From Lycorma delicatula (Eukaryota > Arthropoda > Insecta > Hemiptera > Fulgoridae), in the NCBI RefSeq assembly GCF_047948215.1, contig NC_134456.1, positions 68,908,029 to 68,972,028 on the forward strand: 64,000 nt of DNA. The letters run 5' to 3'. Positions 23,840 to 35,849 of the stretch are shown here, in pieces. A model generated the notes under the pieces. That model was given only the letters and a program-made list of their open reading frames with translations, was not told where the DNA came from and did no database searches. Position 1 is the stretch's first letter; each line of letters begins with the position of its first letter. Position numbers and translations under genes: made by a program.

Positions 23840-24476
23840 TTGTTTTACGACTATTAAATTACATGTACACATTTTTAAAAGTACATAAAATTTTATTTCA
23901 CTGATCACTTCTGATTATTTTTCAATTTCTTTTTATTGTTATTATTGAATTAATTATTATAATTTTTTTTTACATTCGGAGGCTAACAATTATTAATAAA
24001 TCAGTATATATAATTAAAAAAAAAAAAAAAGTTAAAAAAAAGGAAATGAAGTCTGATTCGAACCGATGTGCCTTCCTTTTGTAAGATCCAAATATTTCAT
24101 TAATAAAAATTTTATTTGGCTATAACTCTAGAACAAATGAAAATAAGTACCACTTATATGATATGTCGTTGAAAAGCTCTCAATGAGGAAACTACTGCAG
24201 TTAACAAAAATTCCTTTCTGCCATTTTTAATCAAGTCGATTGCAATAAAAAGGGGAGGTGCCCAACTAGATGTCACAGCAGTCCTAAATCCAAACTTTCT
24301 ACATCCTACGGCTACAGTTTTGAGTTATGCGTGATACATACGTACAGAAGTCACGCCGGAACTAGTCAAAATGGATTTAGGGATGGTTAAAATGGATATT
24401 TCGGTTGAAATTTGAAAACCGAAATTTTTCACGATTACAATAATTCCTTTACTTCGTATAAGGAAAAAAAAGTAAA
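23840..24476 (+). repeat. Dispersed repeat, copy 1 (unclassified, about 640 bp)
   Basis: This copy is colinear with 58053-58733. Shared blocks in order are CTATTAAATTACAT, TACATAAAATTTTATTT, an A-run, GATTCGAACCGATG, AAGATCCAAATATTTCATTA, TTTTATTTGGCTATAACTCT, GAAAAGCTCTCAAT, CAGCAGTCCTAAATCCAAA, CATCCTACGGCTA, ACTAGTCAAAATGGATT and CCGAAATTTTTCAC. There is no ORF. The right end is a small fold-back around TTTACTTCGTATAAGG. On the minus strand, GGTTCGAATC (24055-24064) fits the RNA polymerase III B box. Confidence 0.85.
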
Positions 24477-24660
24477 TTTCATTATTCTAATTGCGCTTAG
24501 GTTTTATTTGAGATGTGCCCATGCATGTATTCTCACTCAAATGCTTAATAAGATACGTATGTAATTTACAGCGTACTGTATGTAAAATACTTGAATTCCT
24601 TTCATAAGAACTAAGGTTAATTTGTAAAAAAAGGAAATTCATTTTGGATGGTTGAAATAA

Positions 24661-25060
24661 TTTTAAAAGAAATGGTGAGGGCGTCGAATCGGGTAGCGTA
24701 CGATGGCATGAGACGTTCGGGTATGTCTGGTGGCTAATGAATGGGACCAGATAAGGGCCAGATGACGGGCGATGATTTCACTCGCGAGTAATTGGGCACT
24801 TCCCTGCTCGCCTAATGAATGTACCCATTGTTGCCACCCTCCCCTATCTGCCACGCGACAAATTCCCAACAATTATACTAAAAAATTATGCTGACTTCTA
24901 TTACTACCACATTAAACCGAAACAATGAATTTCTCTTGCCGCTATAAAAGTTGTCGTTTCTCTAATTGGCAGCTTGTATCTTCTATTCGAAGTTTTTTCC
25001 CCATCATTGCTGTCATTAATGAACTCTGTTGTGGGTTTAAGATTGTATTCTCTTTTACTA
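24661..25060. other. GC-rich island, candidate conserved regulatory element
   Basis: Balanced to GC-rich sequence runs from 24665 to about 24870 and continues less strongly to about 25050. It contains two TAATGAATG elements (24737 and 24811), GATAAGG (24751), GAGTAATTGGG and CCATTGTTGCC. These match the core preferences of homeodomain, GATA and Sox-type factors. Short ORFs on both strands have no recognisable content. Dense mixed sites without coding signal suggest an enhancer, but short sites occur by chance and this is inference. Confidence 0.35.
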
Positions 25061-25911
25061 ACCCCATGAAAATGTTTAATTATTTTATTCTGCGTCATGT
25101 ATATTTTTTCGCATACGTGATGAGTGTGTTCCTATTGTTGCATTATTGTTACTGTTATTATTTGTAAACCCCTTTCCACTTTAAAGTTATTTAGGATACT
25201 CATACACAATTATATATAATATTATAACAAATAATTTTGATTGCAATATACGTACATTTGTTGTAACTTGATTAAATATATATGTTACACAAATAATACA
25301 GTTTTGTTTCATTATATATAACAGTTAATGCCTAGAGAATAAATTAACTTGGAAAGTTAATTATTTCTGTTAATCAACCGTGCATAATTTCTAATTATCA
25401 GTCAACTATATTCCTTCATAGCAAACGTTAAATGTACCTGAAGAACGTTAAAAGTAACTGAAGAAACCGTTAGACTGAAATTATTTATTAATTTCCCGGT
25501 AGATATTATCTTTGATAAAGCTGTATAACCTAAAATAAAACAAAGAACATTTATTCGAAATTTGGGAATTTTGATGTTTAAATTTTATTTTGGTAATCAC
25601 GATTTGATCGGCGTAGCTGGGAGCGTTATGCAATACTTTTCTAGCAGTAGGATGAAACTTTCTTATTAATAAATATTAATAAATATTAACAAATTTTAAA
25701 ACGAAGAAAGTTTTGATAAATGAAAATCTCTGGTAAACGTTATTTAAATCTATCTATAAAATTTAAATAAGAACTGCGGTAATTTGTTTTATTTACAAAT
25801 AGAGGGAAACGAAATTATAAAATTGAAAAATATACACCACGTTCCCCGAATGTAACACTTTTTATAAACATAATAAATATAAATAAATAAAAAACAGAAA
25901 GAAAAATATGC
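25061..25911. other. AT-rich DNA, no gene recognised
   Basis: Apart from a small imperfect repeat at 25430-25470 (GAAGAACGTTAAA / GAAGAAACCGTTA), nothing stands out. Confidence 0.5.
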
Positions 25912-25920
25912 TAACAAAAC

Positions 25921-26117
25921 CCCTCTTTCTTCTTTTTTTCTGTTCAGCCTCCGGAACCACCGTAGAGATGTGTGAAACCCAAACACCGGTATCCACGATA
26001 AAGTATTCAAATCAATATAAAAGCAACTGCCTTTATTAGGATTTGAACGTTAGAACTCTCGACTTCGAAATCAGGATTTGCGAAGACGAGTTCACCACTA
26101 GATCAACCCGGTGGGTT
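25921..26117 (-). mobile_element. tRNA-derived SINE family 1 with 9-bp TSD, internally deleted
   Basis: On the minus strand the element starts with a tRNA-like head: an A-box match TGATCTAGTGG (complement of 26095-26105) and a B-box match GTTCAAATCC (complement of 26039-26048, with AACGTTCAAATCC context). It continues with a body shared with the copies at 49111 and 54116 and ends in the GAACAG-A-run side at 25921-25945. Compared with those copies it lacks most of the middle and 3' body (roughly 100 bp). TAACAAAAC occurs on both sides (25912-25920 and 26118-26126) and is a clean target-site duplication. The head is a SINE promoter and not a functional tRNA. Confidence 0.9.
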
Positions 26118-26220
26118 TAACAAAACACGTGTTTATTTATTGTGTGCGTTTATTTTTAGCACCGTATTTTAATAAAAACTTTCAGTGTTTTGTAAAAATT
26201 TTAAAAAAGCTTTGATGTAA

Positions 26221-27442
26221 AGTTGGTGAGCAACCACATTAGGCAAGTAGCGGCGGATGCCGTCTCAGTGATGCACAAATTTAGGAGGATTTCTAGAAAA
26301 GACTATGGGTTGTCGGGCCGTCAAATGTCCATGGTGTACCGAGGTGTTTTCGAAAGCATGATCTTTTACACGGCACACATTTGGGCGCATAGGTTGGATA
26401 TGAATAGTGATTTAGTGATGAAAGTTCGAGCAGCCATGTGGAGATTGCAAAGAGGGCGGGAGACCGAGGTATTAGTGGTGCAGTGTCGAGCCGGGCCAGT
26501 ATCGGAGAGGAACGGCGATCACAATGCACCGGATCTAAATTTCGTTCAGTTTCCCATCTTCCGCCTGCGGAAGAGGCTCGCGATGGAAGCATGGCAGATG
26601 GAATGGAACACCACGACTAAGGGAAGATCCTTGTATAACTTTATACAGGATTTGGAAGGATGGTATATCTCGAGTTCCTTTTTAAGGGAAACGGGTGCCC
26701 GGGTGCTCACCAACCACGTTAATTTGAACCAATAGTTGTTTCGGTTCCGCCTGGCAGCTGATGAGCTGTGCGTCTGCGGGGCGGTCCAGTCAAATGAACA
26801 CCTGATGTTTGACTGCCCTGGTGGGAGGGCCAGAGACCGGGCTACTCTGGAATTTAGAGGTCAAGGGGAAAATTGGCCATTCACAAACGGCGAGTCAATG
26901 TGGCGAGAGCCGTATTCTCGGACGGTGTGGGAGTTCCTAGATGCGGTTACTTTGTTCAACCTGCATCCGTAGTTTTCTTAAGGGAAAGACACTCTTACCG
27001 CATTGCCTTGGGAAGAACCCTGAGTATGGCTGACCACCAGCCAATTATTATGGCTCCAAGAGCTATAAAATTGTGGACAGGTACTTACTGGCATTCAGCG
27101 ACCTAGGCGTGACGGCGAATTACTGTCTAGACGAAATAAATTTTATTATGGATGTCATATATATGTTTAGTAGTTGACAGGGTGTGCCTACCCATTTTAG
27201 CAAGTTATCCATTTTGACAAGTAAGCGGTTGGGATGCGTAAGCCGATGCTGTATGGCACCACCCTTAGTCCGCTCACGCTGTTAGGTAAGCTCTAGGAGA
27301 TATGTTAGGGTACTGGTTGCTAAACTGTGCGAGGCTCAGTAGCCGTTTGTGGCACAGACATTCGGTCTTATGCTTTAGGGCGACCGAATGGGGTAGTAGC
27401 GGGAGAAATGCCAAGCAAACCAATGCAATAAAAAAAAAAAAA
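26221..27442 (+). mobile_element. 5'-truncated LINE (R1-like clade) with poly-A tail
   Basis: The 3' part of a non-LTR retrotransposon is distinctly GC-richer than its surroundings. It has a coding region at 26223-26972, a 3' UTR of about 455 bp and an A-run at 27430-27442. The element is cut off 5' near 26221, in the region after the reverse-transcriptase core. No clear target-site duplication was found. The composition contrast suggests the family keeps its own base usage and that this copy is not very old. Confidence 0.85.
26223..26972 (+). pseudogene. R1-like LINE ORF2 C-terminus, one in-frame stop
   Basis: A single frame runs 249 codons, broken only by TAG at 26733-26735. Recognisable blocks in order are HIRQVAADAVSVMHKFRRI, YGLSGRQMSMVYRGVFES, YTAHIWAHRL, KVRAAMWRLQRG, MEWNTTTKGRSLYNFIQDL and GARVLTNHVNLN. 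After the stop come FRFRLAAD and CVCGAVQSNEHLMFDCPG. The last block is a CxC-x7-H-x4-C cluster (26768-26816), as in the C-terminal zinc knuckle of R1-type proteins. The usual A-Y-R-T-like context after WRLQRG is replaced by an Arg/Glu-rich run, which may reflect a small frameshift pair. Reverse transcriptase and endonuclease domains are missing. Confidence 0.85.
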
Positions 27443-29369
27443 GGTGTGGAAAATTATTTCATGTTAGGAGGAGCTACAGTTTCTCTTAACTACAATTTTA
27501 ATCTAATGAAATATAGAATAGAAGCTACTTTGAAGATTTGCTAACTTAAAAAACCTGTTTATTGGGTTGTTAATGGAAATACTGAAGTAATATTTTTATT
27601 TTATCATTATGTAGGTTAATTGTAGGACAACTGGGACAGTCTTGCTTTTTTGTATGATATCTGAGATATATTTTAAATCAGAGGAAACAATTTTAAAATT
27701 AACAATTTTAAATTAGAGGAAACAGGATAAATGATAAACACACGTCTGTCTTTGAAGAGATCTACTTCTTTGATTAGAATTCATTCACTGATCAGTTGAA
27801 ATTTTCCCTGGTAACAGAAATATCAGTCAGAATTAATGTATTGGGAAACAATAATATATATATCAAAAACCAGAAAATTTTATCAAATTCAAATAATACT
27901 TCATAAAACCAAATTAAATCCCTCAGATTTTAATTGTTTTGGAAATTTCTTTACAGAAAGCTATTATCATTATTAAAATGTAATAAGGTAAATTGACTAA
28001 TTTTTATATTCACATTTGAAATAAAATTTTATTTTAAACCTTTTCTTTATCAAAATATCGATTTCGAAATATTTTTAAAAATATATTTTTCAAAACGTTT
28101 TGTTAGCGTGGTTAACAATTTGGTCATTCGGCTATTTTTTTTTTTTAGACCTATAGTTTTTTTTTTTTTTTAAAGAATGATAAAAATTAAGTAAGGTCGT
28201 AGTAATATATTTTTTCAAATTTTATTTTCTCAGAAAGGGTTAAATTAAAATCTCTTGAGTATAAATTCAGCTACATCATAGCTTTTTTATACCGATAATA
28301 AATAAATTATAAACTGTTAACGTGATTCAAATGTTTTAATAACTGTCTTACGAGTTTGAATATGAAACATATATTTGAGAATGAAATCTCATCATCCTAT
28401 TTTCATAAACGATTCTGTGTCCTTTTAGTGATTTACTTTATAGCTATTTTTACGCTCATCTTTTATTTTCATAGCTATCGATTAGAATTACTCTAAAAAG
28501 TGTTTACTAAATTGCAACTGCAAGCCAACATTCTAACGATAGGTAATAAACACTTAACTGGAATTTAATGTTTTTCTGTGGTGGGTTTTTTCCTATTTAT
28601 GATGTAAATATTAACAATGTATATTATCAAAAAAAGTTCTATAAATAAAATAATTAACGTATATAAATAAAATTGTTACGTAAATAGAATTGCTATATTT
28701 TAATTCAAAAATTCTTTTTGTATTTACGTACGATATGTTTTTGGCAAACGCTATAAAATTTCTTTGTACAACTTGATGAAGTTAGTTTTATCATAAAATT
28801 TCTATATTAGCATTTATTAAACTTATAAGTGTAAAATTTACTCCTTGAAAAGCTAGTAAAATTCTCTATTTCATAATTGTTCCCCAATAAGTACTAAAAA
28901 ATGTTTAATATTGTTACTATAAATTTAGTTCTAGTATGTATATTATTTTTTTATATTACTGTGAACAATATATGAAATGTTTGAAGCAGTGTATTAATAA
29001 TTTTATCAAAAAAGCAAAAATAGATAATAGTGTAATAGCCTCATAATATTCATAATTTCTTTCCTATTTAATAGTTTAATATTGCTTACATCTATTGATA
29101 CTTTATATTTTGAGAAATTTCAAATGAATTGTGATATAAAAATAGTCGCATAATTATTATATTATTAATAATACTATTTATTATAATGAAGCTCAAACAT
29201 CGTTAGTCTTAATAAATAACAATGTATTTTACTCTGGATATAGGATATAAAAGTAATATATTATTATTTAATTCATTCAGTTGTCACTGGCTTCTTTTAT
29301 ATAATTCTTATGTGTATTCATTGATTGTATAGTTTCTTGTATTACTGGTAACAGACAGTGACTGCCTGT
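27443..29369. other. AT-rich DNA, no gene recognised
   Basis: A short imperfect duplication occurs at about 27677-27726 (AGAGGAAACA twice with AATTTTAAA-type sequence between). Nothing else is supported. Confidence 0.5.
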
Positions 29370-29882
29370 CAGTCATCGTTGAGCGTACCTGACGATGATG
29401 GAGTACAGCTAACATGGTTAGATGTCTTCAAAAGGCTGGCGCTGGGTGCGGGAAACAATGTCATGTATGGATGAAGGACGTGTTGGGGCTTGCCTGGGTC
29501 AAAACGTGGCGACGTTTAGGGCCAGGGAGGCTGTCTCTATGCCTAGGATGTTTCGGTCCGCCCACATTCAAGCGTGGGGGGGTCGGGACTCCCCGATGAT
29601 GGCATGGAGAACCCTGAAGATGTGAGTGGGTCGCGAAGCGACGGATATGTGAAACGCACATCTGGAACTGATAGAGTAGGAACGGAAAGGGTAGCTCCTC
29701 AGCGGAGGGGCATATCGGCTATCCGGAAGAGGAAGTCTGTGTATCTCAATGACGCTAGGAGACACTTTCCCTTTCTGAGGAAAGCCCCAGAAGGGGACGA
29801 GTTAGGGTGGGCAGAGTCCGAAGTGACTGTGTTTTGCTTAACGGCAAGGACCAAAAAAATAGCTAAGCTAGATATAAATTAA
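29370..29882 (+). other. GC-rich island with an unrecognised 102-codon ORF
   Basis: A block of about 500 bp has far higher G+C than its flanks on both sides. The longest frame is 29574-29882 (102 codons, ending TAA). Its product is basic and Ser/Arg-rich, with a cluster RGISAIRKRKSVYLNDARRH in the middle and LTARTKKIAKLDIN at the end. Two other plus frames upstream (29414-29599 and 29422-29625) are open and overlap it. I recognise no domain. A frameshifted transposon ORF (for example the N-terminal or gag-like part of an R1-type LINE such as the one at 26.2 kb), a host exon or a gene relic are all possible. There is no poly-A tail or terminal repeat. Confidence 0.3.
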
Positions 29883-32800
29883 AGGAATAGAATTCTAATA
29901 ATTAAAAAAATATGTATAGTTTAAAAATAACAAAAATTATAAATTTTATATAATAAAATCATAGTTTTAATTTTTTAAATCATAGAGATGTTGAGGCATT
30001 ACCGTTATAATGTCTAAAGAATTCCGTATTTTAAATTATAAAACAAACTACATCAGACTGATATAAACACAATGGAGTTTGATTGCAAACACAAATAAGT
30101 TTGCAATAAAATATATCGAATTCCCATCACAATAATCTACGTGTAAAATGTAAGGTGGAAAAAATCATGATATCAGTAAGACAATAAATGATGATGGCTT
30201 TGAACCATAATGTAATAGTAGAGCCGTGACAGTTTTCTTAAAAATCAAATTTCCTAATTCAGTCCTTCAACTTTTTATTTTTACTACCTGCTTAATGTTT
30301 GTCCCACATTCTTACATACAATTATCAAAATTATTTATTTAGAGAATTAAATATGATAAAAGAAAGTAAAAGAAAAAGATCAATGGAATCGAATGACGTA
30401 TTAAGTGTAAGATAAAAAAGAAGGATGTGATAGTAAATAATTAACATTATGTATTGATAAAAAAGAAACAAATCTTTGAAAATTTTCGTTTTAAGTCTAA
30501 ATTAGTATGAATTTTACTTGCAGCTTGAGATTCCAGTTCTCATTCTAATAAATTTTTGTTTTAAAAGTTTTATTATAAATTCCCTTACTTCTAAGCATAA
30601 AAATATCGATAGAAAATTTTCGTAACAAATTTTTCAAATTCTTTTGGAACTAAGAGTAATATTTTTGCTTCTTTCGTAATTAAAATAAAAATAATTCTTA
30701 TCGCTTTTGCTATCGTTATCATTTATATAAATAATAAACAATTTTTTCGACTATCAATTACTTTGTTTGCGAAAAATTTTGCTCTTCCATTTTCAGCCTT
30801 TATGTCTCGGTTAACAGAAGTATATTTTTTTAATAGTTACATCAGTTATGCTTATTTTTGCTAAAAGTTGAGAATAGTTACTTAAATAGAATCTTCTCAA
30901 AATAAACAAAAATATCTTTTTTAATGCAATTTTTTTATTAACAAAGGTATTTTTCAAAATGCCTTAGTTTAAACAAAAAATTTAAATTTCTTTAAAAAGT
31001 ATATTAAGTTTTTATGAATAAAGCACTGTACATAATATCTTTTATCGGACTTTTTATATTTTCCTTCATTGATAGAGAGGTACTACAGCAGCGTATTAAT
31101 TATTAACTTTACTAAAACATAAAACAGAACGTTTTTTTATGTATAAGATGTTACTTATCTGTAGCTAATGATGCCTATTCAAAATGGAAATTGCTTAATT
31201 TTTTTTTAACTTATAAATTATATCGTAAATCTGAACTCGTGTCTTTTTTTTGTTTTTAACTTTTCTTAGAAGAAAGTTTTATTTCATAGAAAACTACTCT
31301 CGTTCAATTTTATTTTAATTTTCACCTAAATGCAGAAAAACTCTAACAACTATGATGTAACTTTCTTTTGAATAATATTGCATTATAACGACATAACCGA
31401 CTTCCATAAAAGAATGGTTTTTTCCCTTTTAGTTTTTCATCAGAATAAATATGATTATAATAATTGTAGTAGTAATTAATATATTCCAGCTTAAAATAAA
31501 AACTGTCATACAGAGATATTCTCTCACAAATTATTCTGATTTCTATTATAAATGATCAGATGCTGCAATTAAAGAAAACTAATTTTTTTTTATTGTGTAA
31601 ATATATTTTTATTTTAACATTTTTCACTTTTAAAATCTACAAGGATTTATAGTTAACTACTAGGGTTTTATAGTTCATGTTATTCTCTAAATGGAACTAA
31701 TTATAAAAAGCTCACACGTGTGTATGTTCTGACATTCTGTCATCTGCTACATCTTTGATCATTCCTGATATTTTTTTTTTAACATAAATGAAAAACTACG
31801 TAATGAAATAACTATTCATACAATTCAACTCGCTCAAACGTTATTACTACACTACGCTATCAATTTCAATCAAAACGGAATGTTTTCGTTTTTCAATTTT
31901 TTACTACTTCAAACATTTCTAATTTGATTATGTTTTTAATTTAACTTTTATTTACTGTAATTGTATAAAAAGATTTGCATTTTTTTCCAGTATCCATCCA
32001 TTTGTAACTTTCATGCTACAGATTCTTTATTTTACTTATAACAGGATATATATGTATTTAATTTTAAATAATCAAGAAGGCATAATTTTTTGTGCTCTGG
32101 ATAAATAGCGTGGCCATTCGACGATATCATTATCTTTATTAGGTTTATAAATTGTACAAGCCTTCTTACTGTTTGAGCTCATGATTTTTATTCAGTAGGC
32201 CATCGTAAGATATTACTTGATCTTGAACGAATAAATGGCTGTGAATCATGTAGGAGTTATCGTTAGGTAATATACGTCAATCGAGATTTCATAAAATATG
32301 TATTTTGTAGCCTATGGATGGTCCGTTTCATTTTATTTGTTTTTAACTTCTTTAATTTTATTATTTTGTTGATCACACCAATTTACGATTTTGACATGTC
32401 AGATGCCAATCCAAGTTAACACAAAAAAACATATAAAATCAATAAATTATAGTAATATCGAAAGTAATACGTAAATTAATTAGTACCCACCTGTTTATAG
32501 AGCGTGATGTTCGAACGATCCCATTTAATTATGTTATTCCCATTTAATCCCATTCTATTGATCCTGTTAATTAAGAAATAAATCTGAATGAAAAATTTAG
32601 CATAAGTAAAGATGGACAGGATTCCTTTACAGTCATACTTTTGTGATCGTATATTATAAAACTTATAAAAGAAATCACTCGCCTATTCCAAAAATAAATC
32701 AAGTATGTAGAAAGTTCGGTATAAAATGGTAAAAATGTATGAATGGTATGCTAGCATTACTGATTTTTTTCTTTTTTTTTAATTAATATTATTCCATGTT

Positions 32801-32929
32801 TTGATATATTTTAATTCTGGTAAAAATCATGCCGATATAAAATTAAAAATTTTTATCAAAAGAAAGTATGAACTCGTAGTTTTATAGTTCCCTTCTCTTT
32901 GTCTTAACCCTTCCGATGTTTAGTGTATA
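29883..32929. other. AT-rich DNA, no gene recognised
   Basis: This is about 3 kb of very AT-rich sequence without ORFs, repeats or RNA signals that I can identify. Confidence 0.55.
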
Positions 32930-33240
32930 CCGAGTTTGTGTGTGTACCGGTTGTGTTTTCGTGTTTCTGTGTTGGTTAGTAAGAGAGGATCTGCCGCACA
33001 ATATACCCTACCGCGGTTAGGATTAACTTGGTAGACGTGTAGCAACGAACTTGGAAGCAGGAAGTGCTATAACATTGCAAGAGGTGGAAGGAAGGGAAGG
33101 CTTTCACGCAGTCCCAGAAAACTTTCCTCAGCCTTGTCCTTTAAAGATCTTCTGAATTTAAGCTCCACAACTTCTATGCCAGTTTACCGCCTGCGTCAAC
33201 TTCTCAGTTGTAATTCTTCACTACCGACGCTGTTTGAAAA
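32930..33240. other. GC-richer island, non-coding
   Basis: The block begins with a GT-rich stretch (32936-32975), then balanced sequence with CCTACCGCGGTTAGG and GCAAGAGGTGGAAGG, then a pyrimidine-biased end. No frame stays open. It could be a regulatory element or part of an untranslated exon. Confidence 0.3.
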
Positions 33241-34139
33241 TGCGAGTTTAACTTTTTTCTTTTTCTTATAATTTTCATTTACCATTAATATTATTGTATA
33301 ATAATTTATGATTACATTTACGTACGTTTTCTTTTTGTGGGTGCGTGTGGGGGAGGTACTGATTTTTCTGAGCCGTATGAAGCAGATTATCTTTAATACT
33401 GGAACAAATTGTAATCATTTTAGTACATTATATATCTAAAGAAATCGAAGTAATTTATTGCAATACAGAAAAAAATCTAACTGGATAGAGTTGAGATTTA
33501 CACTTTACCACCTGAAAAAAGAAATTAAATATAAATATGTATTTATGTATACGTAAAAAACGTTTTAGATTAGGTACAGACCTAACCCAACCTGGTTTGA
33601 GGAACAGTGTACAAACAGGTGATTTTGTTTTTAAATGAAATTCTTTATTTTATATATAACTTATTAAAGCGAGTATTTTTAAATGAATAAGTATTAAAGT
33701 ATTACTGATAAAACAAGTTATTTGGTTAACGACGAAATATTTGTAAAATTATCTTACTGTATTTTACTGTCCTAAAGAAATATTAATGTTCTACTAAGGT
33801 TGTTCTTTTGTATTTTTGTGAATGCAATTTTTCGTAACATTGTACTTTTAAAGTGGTACTTAATAATTTTAGTTGCAAAATAATGAAGGAACATTCAGTG
33901 CGTTAAATAGTGTATTTTCTTGAGGAACCCTACTACGTTATCATTTATATACCTCATATGAGTTATATACGAACGCGGATGAATGTAGCTAGTATTGCAC
34001 AGCTTTTCTTTAGTTTTGTGTTCATTCTAACGCAACAACAATTTTTACTTTTGTTGACTCAGTATAATATAACTTACATATAAAAGATTTTCTTAACATT
34101 ATGATGAGGGTTTTTAAGAAAGAAAATGAAAGATGCAAA
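33241..34139. other. AT-rich DNA, no gene recognised
   Basis: There is a short GT-rich patch at 33330-33360. Otherwise nothing is recognised. Confidence 0.5.
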
Positions 34140-34510
34140 ATAGAAATGAGGAGACGATGGGCGTACTCAGTTACGACATGCGTAATTTTTTATGGCGTTG
34201 TACTGTAGTCGTGTTGACTCTGGGGGAATACAAGAGTGGTGCCGCGGTAATGACGTAACGGACGACGGGTGGAGTGGCTGAGAAAGCGTTCTGGTCGAAG
34301 AAAAGTGCGGGGGTCGTCGCTTCTATTGACGAGAGAAGAGAAGGGCAATTACTACTGTTACATTTCAGACGAACTGCATCGTCTCTCCCTCGACTCAGAA
34401 CAAAACCAGTAATCTGCTAGCTCGGCTGACTACCCCTTACTAGTATATCTCTTATCCCCTTGTTCGCTCACCCTTTTCCACACCGTTTTTCCACTGCACC
34501 GTTCTTTCTT
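34140..34510. other. GC-rich island, candidate regulatory element
   Basis: About 350 bp of balanced to GC-rich sequence is set in AT-rich DNA. It includes TGACGTAA (34251-34258, a CRE/bZIP-type site), AATTTTTTATGGCGTT and a purine/pyrimidine-biased right half. Stops occur in every frame, so it is not an exon of any size. Confidence 0.35.
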
Positions 34511-35849
34511 ATATGAGCCTATTGTAGAATAATACTTTTTTATGACTAGATTGTTCTAAAACTTATAATTTCATAGCTCATTAGTGTGTACTGGCGTGTA
34601 CTGTATAAGATCTGTTAAGCATTTTTTTACGTATGCAACTTTCTACTTGCAATTCCATTAATTATCTGTCGATAGACTGTACTTTATCCGTTTTTTTTCT
34701 ATCCTCATTCTGAGCTGTTATCGTTCGCTAGTAAATAATAATCTGGGTATAAGAAGAAAAAAAAATAATGCGCTGCATTGAAAACTAGTGTTGCAGTATA
34801 TCATCATCCATTTCATCTACTTTTAACAAATAATATCAGTTATCTTGTTTCTTATTTGTTTCAAGATTTTGTTTGGTTTGAATTAAATTAACGCCATTTA
34901 ATTACGTATTAGTCGTACGTAATTTTTTATTATTAAATATTTTCTGTTGTATACTCAGTATACGAACTTTACAATTATTTCATCAATTTTCCGAATTTTT
35001 AGTTCAATTTACTTTCATAAAAATATTTTTTAATGCTGTTGGGAAAAGTACATTTCATTTTAAAAATAACGTTAATTCATATCGATAATTTTTCTGCGTA
35101 AAAACTATTACTAGTTAGCTAGCAGCTGGCATTGAACGATAAAGAGTAATAATGTACTCTTTCCACCTGAATAATTGTACTCCATTTTTATTAATTATAA
35201 TTTAATGAAGTTGAATTACTATTATAAGAAGAAAAAAAACAGGTATACATTGAAAATGGATACTTTTTACCCGTGATGATGTCTACATATTTGTTTCGGT
35301 TTTCGTAAAATTAATGAATTATTATGAGAAATTAAAAATGTAAGCACAATATACGAGTATATTTCGAAGAGTATGCTTGACAAACATTACTGTAATTGCA
35401 AATAAATAAAAAAATGAATTGTTACCACAGTTCAATATACCGTAATTGAAGTAATGCAAGATCTATTAAACATTTCGTTGATTTTTTATTTTGTCCTTTC
35501 AGATAGAGTAACAGATCAAATCTTTATATCTGTTGTTATTTAAATATGATTATTACTTAGTGATATATTCTATTTTATTCTATAACTAAGTTAAAATTTT
35601 CACTATAAACAAATAAATAAATGGATTTTTATTAGGAATTCCGGGAATATTATCCAAATATACAAATAAATAACTTAAAATTTACTTGTACCCATCGATA
35701 CCACTGAGTATTGTTGAATTTATTAGATGTTTAGATTTAAAATTTAAATGTATTGCCGGGTAGATATTAATATAATTAAATAATCAAATAATAGATTATA
35801 CTGCTCCAAAATAAGCAATTCAAATTCTGATATTTATTTCAAGCAACTA
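34511..35849. other. AT-rich DNA, no gene recognised
   Basis: No supported feature. Confidence 0.5.

Noticed and set aside
23840..24476. Helitron
   Set aside because: The small fold-back at the right end recalls a Helitron 3' hairpin, but no CTRR end or TC start was found and copy 2 has short inverted ends.
26293..26592. 99-codon minus-strand ORF
   Set aside because: It is the antisense shadow of the R1-like LINE coding region.
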